From contig JACQAU010000059.1 of the NCBI GenBank assembly GCA_016194835.1, forward strand, positions 1-8,500: DNA of 8,500 nt, in the 5' to 3' direction. Position 1 is the first letter of the stretch, and each line of letters begins with the position of its first letter. Below the pieces are notes generated by a model. That model was not told the origin of the DNA, searched no databases, and was given only the letters and a program-made list of their open reading frames with translations. Shown piece after piece: positions 1-6,928 of the stretch. The position numbers and the translations under genes were made by a program. The stretch is from Deltaproteobacteria bacterium. GTDB lineage: Bacteria > Bdellovibrionota > UBA1018.

Positions 1-547
1 TCCTTTTTCTACTTCTTGGGTCACCATAAAACGAGGAACAACGGCGTACCCTAGGCCTTCTTGGACAAGTCGTTTTTGTGTCTCTTGAGAACTGACTTCA
101 AATTCAATATCTGGATGAATGCCTAAATATTTTAGCATTTTTAGGACAGGGTAAGACTTTACGTATTCCACGCCCCCACATCCGATGTGAGGAGCTTGAT
201 AAAGGTCATTGGGTCTCCTTTTCCCAGGTACAATAATCACAAACTCCACAAAACCTATTTTTTTAGTTAAAAAATGTGCCTCCCTTGGGTGGGTATAAAA
301 AATTCCAAGTTCTAAATATCGAGTCAGAAGTTCGTTTTTAATTTCCCTTGAGGTTGAGCTCAATAAGTTGACTTTGATTTGTGGATAAAGTTTGCAAAAT
401 TTACCAAAAAGAGAGGGTAGGACATAGTTGCAAAGATTATCAGAAGCTCCAAGAGAGAGATTGCCGACCCAACCTTTTTTTAGAAGCCTTTGTAAAGCTC
501 TCAGCACGAGCAACTTCATAAAAATATTTGAGATGATCCAGTTCCAT
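1..547 (-). pseudogene. LysR-family transcriptional regulator, internally deleted and frameshifted, C-terminus beyond window
   Basis: Reading leftward, an ATG at 547-545 opens a typical LysR N-terminus (MELDHLKYFYEVARAESF, then TKASKK). About 24 residues in, the frame meets a run of seven A's (481-475 on the minus strand). From there a different frame carries a complete-looking effector-binding domain to the window edge: GNLSLGASDN, then LPSLFGKFCKLYPQIKV, LLTRYLELGIFYTH, FVIIVPGK, and EGLGYAVVPRFM near the edge. In intact LysR proteins about 60-65 residues separate these parts, holding the recognition helix, the wing and the start of the linker helix. Those residues are absent here, so this is a deletion with a frame change, not a single-base error. 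The 160 codons of the second frame contain no stop, so the loss may be recent. A weak purine stretch (GGAAAGCGAG) precedes the ATG. The product could not bind DNA as a normal LysR dimer. The family identity is firm; its target genes are unknown. Confidence 0.85.
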
Positions 548-853
548 GCTATGAAAGCTCGCTTTCCAGAAGCTAGCATGGTTTTTTTAGATAGCATTCA
601 CTCTAAAAAACCTGATGTGGTCACTGATGGAATTTTTTGGGTGAGGAGTTTTCTCATTCCACCAGAAAATATTATTCTGCCAAAAACAAAGAGAGAACAG
701 CTTTGAACACATCCCACATCAGAACACTTTAGAAAAATAGCAAAATACCTGGATTCCCCTTATCTAACCCCGCGTATTTGGCTCAGAAGGCTAGGCGTAT
801 AACAAAAGCTATGATTTTATTGATTATTTTTGGTCACAAAAGAGACTAAAAAT

Positions 854-873
854 AAGACTATAATTTAGGTCTT
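854..873 (+). promoter_or_regulatory. Putative toxin-antitoxin promoter (-10 box) inside an imperfect palindrome
   Basis: A perfect TATAAT lies at 859-864, about 45 bases before the antitoxin ATG. It sits inside a 20-base imperfect inverted repeat (AAGAC... to ...GTCTT; 14 of 20 positions symmetric). A related, wider arm pair is GACTAAA (from about 844) against TTTAGGTC. No good -35 box occurs at 16-18 bases; TTGGTC at 830-835 is too far. Antitoxins of the Phd/YefM family commonly repress their own promoter by binding a palindrome overlapping the -10, so an operator here is plausible. The -10 match is seen directly; its use as operator is inferred. Confidence 0.4.
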
Positions 874-900
874 TTTTTTGGTAAACTAGTGTCAGGGCAT

Positions 901-904
901 AAGG
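901..904 (+). promoter_or_regulatory. Ribosome-binding site that decides the antitoxin start
   Basis: AAGG lies five bases before the ATG at 910. A GTG at 889 in the same frame would add seven residues (VSGHKAI) but has no purine-rich site at a proper distance. The family normally begins right at the M-x-T-x-S-I motif, which matches the ATG at 910. Confidence 0.6.
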
Positions 905-909
905 CTATT

Positions 910-1158
910 ATGAGAACATGTAGCATTGGAAATTTAAAAACTCATTTATCAAAATACTTGGCTGTTGTAAAAGATGGTGGAGAAATTATTATTACTGATC
1001 ACAATAGGCCTATTGCAAAAATTATTTCTATATTACAAAAAAACGAATTGTCAAAGATTGATCTTAAATCTATTTTAAAAATGCCATTAATCCCTTTGAA
1101 AGCAGGAGCAAAATCATCCCTAGAACTTCTGAGAGATATTAGAGATGAGAAAAATTAA
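910..1158 (+). CDS. vapB: Phd/YefM (VapB-like) antitoxin
   Basis: The 82-residue product is a type II antitoxin that should bind and neutralise the PIN toxin encoded ten bases downstream, and repress their shared promoter. The N-terminal half is typical of the Phd/YefM family: MRTCSIGNLKTHLSKYL, then a KDGGEIIITD turn and NRPIAKIISI. This segment forms the DNA-binding and dimerising fold in the family. The C-terminal part (about residues 47-82, rich in K, L and S) has low conservation and is expected to wrap around the toxin. The start was placed at 910 on the ribosome-binding site and the family N-terminus, not at an upstream GTG. Length is normal for the family, with no sign of damage. Identity is secure at family level; the subfamily name VapB rests on the PIN partner. 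Confidence 0.88.
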   Translation: MRTCSIGNLKTHLSKYLAVVKDGGEIIITDHNRPIAKIISILQKNELSKIDLKSILKMPLIPLKAGAKSSLELLRDIRDEKN

Positions 1159-1168
1159 ATAACCTATT

Positions 1169-1594
1169 ATGCTTTACTACTGGGATACTTCAGCTATTTT
1201 ATCATTTATATTTAAAGAAAGCTTGTCTCCACTAGTTATTCAACACGTTCAGAAAAAAAATTCTTTGCCCGGATTTACTTCTTTTTTTTCATGGATTGAA
1301 GTGGAATCAGCAATTTATAGACGGATTTATGAAAAATCGCTTGAGCCCGTTTTCCTTACAGAGCTCAGGCTGAAGGTACAATCCATTGAAAATAGTTTTA
1401 ATAAGGTTTGGCCCAATCATGAAATGCTAGATGTATCCAAACACATCATCAGTCAATACGGACTTAAACCTGGTGACTCATTGCAACTGTCCTCTTGCCT
1501 CTCTCTAAAAAAAGAGAACTGCTCTTTTGTCTGTTTAGACAAAAAACTCAATCAAGTGGCGCGTGCACTTGCTCTCTCAGTTGAGTTTGAATAA
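1169..1594 (+). CDS. vapC: PIN-domain toxin, VapC-like ribonuclease
   Basis: This 141-residue protein is a full-length PIN-domain endoribonuclease, the toxin of the pair. The acidic metal-binding residues are all in place: D6 in YWDTSAIL, E44 in SWIEVESA, D103 in LKPGDSLQLSS and D124 in VCLDKKLNQVA. Family members cleave RNA in a Mg2+-dependent manner, and many attack tRNA or rRNA; the target here is unknown. The gene begins ten bases after the antitoxin stop with only a weak ribosome-binding site (GATGAG further upstream). That would fit coupled translation and low toxin yield. Length and residue spacing are normal, so it is probably active. The loss of a second PIN toxin next door makes this pair the surviving one of the locus. 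Confidence 0.9.
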   Translation: MLYYWDTSAILSFIFKESLSPLVIQHVQKKNSLPGFTSFFSWIEVESAIYRRIYEKSLEPVFLTELRLKVQSIENSFNKVWPNHEMLDVSKHIISQYGLKPGDSLQLSSCLSLKKENCSFVCLDKKLNQVARALALSVEFE

Positions 1595-1617
1595 TATTAT
1601 ACCTCTTCAATAACTAG

Positions 1618-1872
1618 TTCCAGCTGCAAAGACTGTATGGTCGAGCCGTCATTGTGTTAGATCAGATACTGGATTATTATAAACTTCAGATTCTTGACGG
1701 ATCCACAGATTGGTGGAAAAAATTAGTAGAAATGGAAAAAGACATCCCAGGAATCAGAGGAAACGAAATTTTTGATGCCCGTATTGCGTTGTGTTTCAAA
1801 ACGCACGGGGTAAAAAAAATATACACAAGAGATGCTGACTTTAAAAAATATGGCTTCCTAAAACCAATATAA
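1618..1872 (+). pseudogene. C-terminal remnant of a second PIN-domain (VapC-like) toxin
   Basis: The frame is open from 1618, just after a TAG at 1615-1617, to the stop at 1870-1872, about 84 codons. Its last 50 residues are the C-terminal half of a PIN domain: GNEIFDARIALCF carries the third metal-site aspartate and KKIYTRDADF the fourth, followed by a GFLKPI end. The N-terminal half, with the first aspartate and the glutamate and expected to be about 55-60 residues, is absent upstream in all frames. A GTG at 1654 could give a 72-residue peptide, but it has no good ribosome-binding site and could not form a nuclease site. It differs in sequence from the intact toxin 24 bases upstream, so it is not a tandem duplicate of that gene. 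It is most likely a leftover of another toxin-antitoxin module. Confidence 0.7.
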
Positions 1873-1885
1873 GAGGTAACATAGT

Positions 1886-2860
1886 TCATTCGCTAAACCT
1901 AATACCATACAAAACCACGCCTATACGATCCGCAAGTGGGAATCTTAATGTAATTTCTCTATTATTTTTAGGTAAATTCATCAAAGCCACGTATAACAGG
2001 GCCTCTTCAACGCGAATATAAGATTGCCCTTCGTCGTCATAAGACAAATGTGCTCCCGAAAATACATCGGCTACCGGAATGCCTTCCACTTCGACAATAA
2101 TTTTAGTTGATTCGCGAGATTTTAAGACAGACTGTGCGATCACAGACACACAAGTAGCAGGACTATTAAATTGAACTTTTGCATTTACATCCTTTGTGAC
2201 TATTTTATCTCCCTCTTTGGTCCACGTGCCACCTAGACTATACGGTGTGTCTTTACTTTGTGGTAACGAAAAGTCAATTTGAGCAATATCACAATTCCAA
2301 TGAAACTGAGGCTTGTATAATGGCAAAAGAGGAAGTCCTATCTCTTTACTTCTCAAATATTTTTGCAACTCTAACTCCGCACTATCAAACCAATCAGATC
2401 CTGATTTTTCGAAAACTATTTTTCCTCCACCCAAAACAATGAGTTTGGGTGTATTTTGCACTCTAAAAGCTTGAGACAAAAGCGTGTCAACATCTAAAAC
2501 TATGGGAAATTCGATCTCATTAGTATGAATAAAAAGATTAATAGCATTAAGATCCTTAAAATATGAATAACTTGGTTTTAAAACGGCAACCACCTTTATG
2601 TTTAAATCCGAATAACGCTTGAAAAATTCACGAGCTATGTTTAAAGCCATTTTTCCGGCAAACACTGTGGGATCAATATAAAAAACAACCCACGTAAAAT
2701 CTTGAAAATCCAAGGTTAATGGATGCACACTTACAAGACCGTTTGCTAAAAATGCTGCAAAAACAGGCTGAGATCCAAACCAAAACGGGGCCAATTCTTT
2801 TTTGGCCGCTGCAACCGCTTCTTCGTGAGTTAATTCTTTTTCTCTTGGTTTCCAAACCAT
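1886..2860 (-). CDS. Thioredoxin-fold protein with DipZ-type C-terminal domain, lacking CxxC
   Basis: The 324-residue product shows no signal peptide or membrane segment, so it is probably cytoplasmic. Residues about 50-170 fit a thioredoxin/TlpA-like fold: a WVVFYIDP strand where the active site normally follows, a NIKVVAVLK strand, FPIVLDVD, then NTPKLIVLGGGKIVF with the cis-proline P138. The CxxC pair is missing: the stretch after FY reads IDPTVFAGK. The only cysteines are C190 and C237, both outside this domain. Residues about 185-324 (SLGGTW, KIIVEVEGIPV, YIRVEEALLYVAL, GVVLYGIRFSE) resemble the beta-rich domain that follows thioredoxin in DipZ-like proteins (Pfam Thioredoxin_10, from memory). 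The gene starts six bases after the MFS stop and was probably transcribed with it. It is intact while its partner is broken. A binding or structural role is more likely than disulfide exchange; this is inference. Confidence 0.7.
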   Translation of the reverse strand: MVWKPREKELTHEEAVAAAKKELAPFWFGSQPVFAAFLANGLVSVHPLTLDFQDFTWVVFYIDPTVFAGKMALNIAREFFKRYSDLNIKVVAVLKPSYSYFKDLNAINLFIHTNEIEFPIVLDVDTLLSQAFRVQNTPKLIVLGGGKIVFEKSGSDWFDSAELELQKYLRSKEIGLPLLPLYKPQFHWNCDIAQIDFSLPQSKDTPYSLGGTWTKEGDKIVTKDVNAKVQFNSPATCVSVIAQSVLKSRESTKIIVEVEGIPVADVFSGAHLSYDDEGQSYIRVEEALLYVALMNLPKNNREITLRFPLADRIGVVLYGIRFSE

Positions 2861-2866
2861 AATTTT

Positions 2867-4043
2867 TTATAAACCTTCTTTCTTTGGAGTTACTACATGG
2901 TCCATATGAATGTTTTGCTCTGAATCGTCAGACATAACATGTCCTCTTTCCACCCCTCTTTCTATGCCTCTTTTTCTGCCCAAAGAAGCAAACATGGCAC
3001 CTACTGCAAAAAAACCAGCTGCCCAAAATGCAAAATGCAAAGATTGAACAAAATTTCCTGTCACATTTTGTCTCCAAGCAAAAAAACCTGTTGCTAAAGT
3101 TGTACCGGTGCCAAACCCAAGATTTCGTATCATTGCTAAAAGTGCAGAAGCCACCCCAAGCTTATGATTCGGAACAGCACTTAAAATAGCATTATTATTT
3201 GGAGACTGAAAAAGCCCTGTAGCTAACCCAATAGAGCTAAGCGCTAAAACTATCGCAGCAGGTGATGACTCCTCGAAAATACCAAGTCCAAGAGCTCCGG
3301 CCATCGCAAATAACCCAATGGCTCCAACCATGGCTCCAATAAAACTCAGCTCCTGTCCGCCAAAACGATCTGACAATCTCCCGCTAATTGGTGCCACAAT
3401 AAAAATAGTTAGGGGAATTGCAGTCATAAAAAGACCCGCCTTATCTGGAGCAAAATGATGAACCTGCTCTAAATAAAACGGCATCAATACAGAAACAATG
3501 CAAATATCTGTGAACCAAAATAATTCCAAAAACACCAAAGGGTATATTAACAAAAAATATACTTGGCCAACCAAAAGTAGTAATTAATAAACCACCAATA
3601 CTTGGCCCAGAAATTAATCCAGCACTTACCACCATAGCCAATGTACCCAGTGCTTTTCCACGCTCTCCACTCAGAAAACTATGGGTAATCACTGCAGGGC
3701 CATTTGCCATTAACATGGCTGCCCCAATAGCCTGAACCATTCTGGACCCAAGTAGTGTTAGTAAATTGAAAGAAAAACCACACAGCATGGAACCCATCGT
3801 AAAAATAGAAAAGCCTAATAATAGGGTTTTTTTTCTACCATATTGATCCGAAACCCTTCCCAGCGGTAAAAGCAAACATGTTATTACGAGTAGATAAATA
3901 ACAATAACCCATTTGATTTGATAAAGTTCCGCTGTAAGTGCTTTGGTTAAGGTGGGAAGAGCTATATTAACAATACTAGAATCCAATGTTGCCATGAAAG
4001 TACCGCAAGCAACCGCAGCTAGTATCCACCACTTTTTATACAT
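2867..4043 (-). pseudogene. MFS drug/proton antiporter (DHA2, EmrB/QacA type), internally deleted and frameshifted
   Basis: Reading leftward from an ATG at 4043, the first about 180 residues are a standard DHA2 N-half. They hold LDSSIVNIALP in the first helix, motif A (GRVSDQYGRKK, residues 62-72), motif C of antiporters (AGLISGPSIGG, 141-151) and FVNIPFGVFGIILV in helix 6. At about 3505-3515 the homology jumps to another frame, which continues VLMPFYLEQVHHFAPDKAGL, GRLSDRFGG and further helices to a TAA at 2867-2869. Together the two parts give about 390 residues; the family usually has 470-500. The missing piece is about 90-100 residues, corresponding to helices 7, 8 and part of 9. The original frame stops at 3441. 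Deletion plus frame change means no functional exporter. The rest has no stops, suggesting a recent event. It shares a transcript with the thioredoxin-fold gene. Confidence 0.85.
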
Positions 4044-4052
4044 AATGATACT

Positions 4053-4080
4053 AATGTAACAAGAATGGTTATGACGTCAA
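4053..4080 (-). promoter_or_regulatory. Putative promoter of the MFS/thioredoxin-fold operon, overlapping a TGACGTCA palindrome
   Basis: On the minus strand TTGACG (4080-4075) and TACATT (4058-4053) are separated by 16 bases, a reasonable sigma-70 pair. The -10 ends only nine bases before the MFS ATG, so the transcript would be almost leaderless, and no Shine-Dalgarno sequence precedes that ATG. A perfect eight-base palindrome TGACGTCA (4072-4079) overlaps the -35 and sits in the 65-base gap between the divergent MFS and transketolase genes, where a shared regulator could bind. No equally good promoter was seen for the transketolase side. Confidence 0.4.
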
Positions 4081-4108
4081 CGAAATCTAATGGTATGGTC
4101 TAAAACTA

Positions 4109-4915
4109 ATGTATACGCCTCAGGAACTTAGAAATATAACCAAAGAACTAAGAACATGGATCATAGAAATGATCACAGAAGCGGGCTCTGGTCATCCAGG
4201 AGGTAGCCTCTCATGTATAGATATTTTAAGTGTACTTTGGTTAAACGAAATGAAAGAAAAGGACCGATTTATTTTATCCAAAGGACACGCAGTACCAGCA
4301 CTTTATGCGGTGCTTTCAAAAATGGGCCTACTCGCCAAGGAAGAACTAAAAACCTTAAGAAAGATCAATAGTCGCCTTCAGGGACACCCAGACCGAGTCC
4401 GTTTGCCTGTTCTTGGTGCTTCTACCGGATCCATGGGACAAGGACTCTCGGTTGCACAAGGAATTGCACTTGGCTTTAAAATTGACAAAAAACCAGATTC
4501 TGTATTTTGTTTGATTGGGGACGGAGAATCACAAGAGGGACAAATCTGGGAAACTGCGCTTTCTGCTCCTAAATTTAAACTCTCTAATCTTTGTGTTATT
4601 TTGGACAATAATAACGGTCAAATTGACGGGTATGTCAGTGACGTTATGCCAATTGAGCCCATAACAGACAAATGGCGTTCTTTTGGATGGCATGTCTTAG
4701 ATATTCCGGGACATGATTTTGAAAAAATTATCAAGGCCTTTCAAGACGCACGACAATTAAAAGAAAATGGCGGCACAAAACCCATTCTTATTGTTGCAAG
4801 AACAATAAAAGGAAAGGGAGTTTCTTTTATGGAAAATCAAATAGACTGGCACGGGATTGCCCCCACAAAAGAAGTGGCTAGAAAAGCAGTTGAGGAGATT
4901 GAAAAAAATGGCTAA
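4109..4915 (+). CDS. Transketolase, N-terminal (thiamine diphosphate-binding) subunit
   Basis: This 268-residue protein is the N-terminal half of a two-subunit transketolase, which moves two-carbon ketol units between sugar phosphates in the pentose phosphate pathway. It carries the expected motifs: SGHPGG with H29, LSKGHAVPALYA with H60, LQGHP with H93, GSMGQGLS, and the cofactor motif GDGESQEGQIWE (137-148) ending in DNNNGQ (166-171). IKGKGVSFME and WHG (H248) lie near the end. Length and motif spacing fit stand-alone N-subunits. The ATG at 4109 gives the usual N-terminus; no strong ribosome-binding site precedes it. Its stop overlaps the start of the C-subunit gene by eight bases, so the halves are co-translated. 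Split transketolases may serve the central pathway or dedicated sugar pathways, and the sequence alone does not decide which. Confidence 0.93.
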   Translation: MYTPQELRNITKELRTWIIEMITEAGSGHPGGSLSCIDILSVLWLNEMKEKDRFILSKGHAVPALYAVLSKMGLLAKEELKTLRKINSRLQGHPDRVRLPVLGASTGSMGQGLSVAQGIALGFKIDKKPDSVFCLIGDGESQEGQIWETALSAPKFKLSNLCVILDNNNGQIDGYVSDVMPIEPITDKWRSFGWHVLDIPGHDFEKIIKAFQDARQLKENGGTKPILIVARTIKGKGVSFMENQIDWHGIAPTKEVARKAVEEIEKNG

Positions 4916-5852
4916 AGCCACACGACAAGCTTTTGGTGAAGCTATAGCCCGATTAGGCGAAAAATATCCAGAAATCGTTATACTAGACGCTGACTTATCT
5001 AAGTCCACAAAATCAGATATTTTTGCAAAAAAATTTCCGGATCGTTTTTTTGAAATGGGCATTGCGGAAGCAAACATGATAGGAACTGCTGCCGGTCTCG
5101 CATTTGCAGGTAAATTGCCGTTTTTATGTAGCTTCGGATGTTTTTTAACCGGCAGGTACGACACGATCAGAATTAGTGCGGTCTATGCTCAAGCAAATAT
5201 TCGTTTAGTGGGCACCCATGCGGGCTTGGGTATTGGAGAAGATGGCCATTCTCAAATGGGATTAGAAGACGTCTCTCTTATGAGAGCCTTGCCAACCATG
5301 GGCGTCTTTCAGCCCATGGACTCAAAAGAAACAGAACTTATTGTCAAATTTTTAGTAGAAGAGTGGAAAGGCCCAGCTTATCTAAGGCTAACAAGACAAA
5401 CACTGCCTGATTTGTATCCCGAAGGAAAAGTTTTTGAACCATGCAAACTTTTATCAATACTGGAAAACAAAAATCCCAAAGCGCTCTTGCTTGGCACAGG
5501 GGCTGGAGTATCTGAAGCCGTGGGTGGAGCCGAAATGCTTTCTAAGCAAGGCATTTCAACATGTGTGTGGTCTGCACACGCACTGAAACCTTTTGATGAG
5601 AAAAGTTTACATAGCATCTGTCATCTTTTTGAACTTGTCGTGACCATCGAAGATCACACAGTAGTTGGTGGATTAGGAACATGTGTAGCTGAAGCGTTTG
5701 CTAAATTAAACAAACACCCTCCATTGCTTAAACTTGGCGTACAAGACACATTTGGGGAAAGCGGAACACCTGCTGAATTATTTAGTAAGCATGGATTCTC
5801 TGCTTCTGAAATCGTCAAAAATGTTAAAAGATTTTTAAACGGTAGCGTATGA
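4908..5852 (+). CDS. Transketolase, C-terminal subunit
   Basis: The 314-residue product is the pyrimidine-binding plus C-terminal half of the split transketolase and completes the active site with the upstream subunit. Visible are DADLSKSTKSDIF (28-40), FEMGIAEANM with the catalytic glutamate E54, FLTGRYDTIR (79-88), GIGEDGHSQMGLED with H114, and YLRLTRQ (158-164). The C-terminal domain (about 190-314) has LLLGTGAGVSEAV, TIEDHTVVGGLG and DTFGESGTPAEL. The start is the ATG at 4908, preceded by GAGGAG at 4892-4897. A longer frame from 4857 would add 17 lysine/arginine-rich residues that overlap the N-subunit and do not look like the family. The stop overlaps the next gene's ATG (ATGA at 5849-5852), so three genes are chained in one operon. 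Confidence 0.93.
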   Translation: MAKATRQAFGEAIARLGEKYPEIVILDADLSKSTKSDIFAKKFPDRFFEMGIAEANMIGTAAGLAFAGKLPFLCSFGCFLTGRYDTIRISAVYAQANIRLVGTHAGLGIGEDGHSQMGLEDVSLMRALPTMGVFQPMDSKETELIVKFLVEEWKGPAYLRLTRQTLPDLYPEGKVFEPCKLLSILENKNPKALLLGTGAGVSEAVGGAEMLSKQGISTCVWSAHALKPFDEKSLHSICHLFELVVTIEDHTVVGGLGTCVAEAFAKLNKHPPLLKLGVQDTFGESGTPAELFSKHGFSASEIVKNVKRFLNGSV

Positions 5853-6904
5853 AGGCATGGTTAGTCGAAAAACATGGTGGGCCCGAGGTTTTATCATTTA
5901 AAGAAATACCCACTCCCATTCCTGGTCCCTTACAAGTCAGAGTTAGAGTTCAAGCCATAGGCGTAAATCACATGGATATTTGGGTAAGAAATGGAGTCAC
6001 AGGGCATACTTTTCCTCTTCCATTAATCCCAGGATGTGACGTCACAGGCGTTATTGATCAATTTGGCTCAGGCTCTGAAGAAAAAGCAAAACAAACAGGT
6101 CTCACAATAGATTCTTCAGTAATCATTAATCCAATTCTTTCCTGTGGCATATGCCAGGCGTGTTTGAACTCAAATGAAACATGTTGTTCTCAATTTGGAC
6201 TTATTGGAGAAACTAAAAACGGCGGCTGCGCTGAATTTATTATTGTTCCAATCAGTAATATCATCCCTTGTCCTAAAAATATTTCTTTTGAGGAAGGCGC
6301 AGCAATTCCCATAACATTCATTACAGCATGGAACATGCTCTATAATAAAACAAAACTCAAACCAGGAGAACTTGTTTTAATTCAGGCAGGAGCTAGTGGG
6401 GTTTCTGTAGCGGCTATTCAAATAGCAAAACATTTAGGTGGCAACGTTATTACCACAGTTGGTGACGAAGCAAAAATAGAGAAAGCCAAAAACCTTGGAG
6501 CTGATTTTGTTATTAATTACAAAAAACAATCTTTCCGTGAAGAAGTAAAAAAAATCTCATTATCTTTAGGGAAAAAGGGGGTAGACATAGCTTTAGATCA
6601 TATTGGAGGGAAAACATTTCAGGAAACTCTAAAGTGTCTAGATTGGGGAGGGAGAGCTGCCTTTTGTGGAGCCACTACTAACTCAAAAATAGAGATAGAC
6701 CTAAAACCTTTGTTTTTTAAAAACATCTCTCTCTTTGGAACTACTATGGGAAGCAAGGACAGTCTGAATCAAATCATTGATTTGATTGAACAAAAAAAAT
6801 TAAAAGCCGTTATTGACTCTGTGTTTAAGATGTCCAAATACAAAAATGCTATTTTTAAGTTAGAATCCAGAAATTTTTTTGGTAAAATTATTGTAAGGAT
6901 TTAA
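5849..6904 (+). CDS. Zinc-lobe medium-chain dehydrogenase, quinone oxidoreductase-like
   Basis: This 351-residue protein belongs to the medium-chain dehydrogenase/reductase superfamily (COG0604-like). The N-terminal catalytic domain has HGGPEVLSFKE, AIGVNHMDIWVRNG (37-49) and IPGCDVTGV. Residues 95-113 hold the structural-zinc lobe, with C99, C102, C105 and C112 or C113. The usual catalytic zinc ligands are not evident: NHMD stands where alcohol dehydrogenases have a cysteine, and GCD where they have GHE. It should therefore act as a zinc-independent, NAD(P)H-linked reductase or dehydrogenase. The Rossmann domain is seen at QAGASGVSVAAIQIAK (179-194), with EKAKNLGADFVINY and DIALDHIGG downstream. 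It starts on the ATGA overlap with the transketolase C-subunit, so it is translationally coupled. That links it to the same pathway, perhaps reducing or oxidising a sugar-derived carbonyl. The substrate cannot be read from the sequence. Confidence 0.88.
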   Translation: MKAWLVEKHGGPEVLSFKEIPTPIPGPLQVRVRVQAIGVNHMDIWVRNGVTGHTFPLPLIPGCDVTGVIDQFGSGSEEKAKQTGLTIDSSVIINPILSCGICQACLNSNETCCSQFGLIGETKNGGCAEFIIVPISNIIPCPKNISFEEGAAIPITFITAWNMLYNKTKLKPGELVLIQAGASGVSVAAIQIAKHLGGNVITTVGDEAKIEKAKNLGADFVINYKKQSFREEVKKISLSLGKKGVDIALDHIGGKTFQETLKCLDWGGRAAFCGATTNSKIEIDLKPLFFKNISLFGTTMGSKDSLNQIIDLIEQKKLKAVIDSVFKMSKYKNAIFKLESRNFFGKIIVRI

Positions 6905-6915
6905 CTGCACAAAGC

Positions 6916-6921
6916 GGGGGG
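6916..6921 (+). promoter_or_regulatory. G6 ribosome-binding site that points to an ACG start
   Basis: GGGGGG lies seven bases before ACG at 6929-6931, the normal Shine-Dalgarno spacing. It can pair with the anti-Shine-Dalgarno CCUCCU through four G-C and two G-U pairs. No ATG, GTG or TTG in the downstream frame is near enough to use it. Confidence 0.5.
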
Positions 6922-6928
6922 ATAAAAT

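Larger units (their letters stand above)
548..909. other. Intergenic region between the LysR remnant and the toxin-antitoxin pair
   Basis: About 360 bases separate the divergent LysR remnant and the antitoxin gene. A plus-strand frame from an ATG at 551 to a stop at 704-706 gives 51 residues. It has no Shine-Dalgarno sequence and no recognisable family, so it is not called as a gene. The part from about 720 to 840 shows no convincing coding frame or strong hairpin. The right end (854-873) carries the likely antitoxin promoter. Upstream control of the LysR gene should lie here too, but no clear -35/-10 pair was found. Confidence 0.5.

Noticed and set aside
551..706. Plus-strand frame of 51 codons starting three bases from the LysR ATG on the other strand
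   Set aside because: No ribosome-binding site and no recognisable domain. The longer version of this frame from 428 is antisense to the LysR coding sequence, so it is probably chance.
754..801. Repeated GCGTAT near a GC-richer patch (CCCCGCGTATTTGG and AGGCGTATAAC)
   Set aside because: Only two short copies, with no regular spacing or symmetry to support a binding site, attachment site or repeat family.
889..909. GTG at 889 as antitoxin start
   Set aside because: No ribosome-binding site in front of it, and the added seven residues precede the normal family N-terminus; ATG at 910 has AAGG five bases upstream.
4857..4907. N-terminal extension of the transketolase C-subunit from 4857
   Set aside because: It overlaps the N-subunit gene and its translation is unlike the family. 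The ATG at 4908 has a good ribosome-binding site and begins where the family begins.
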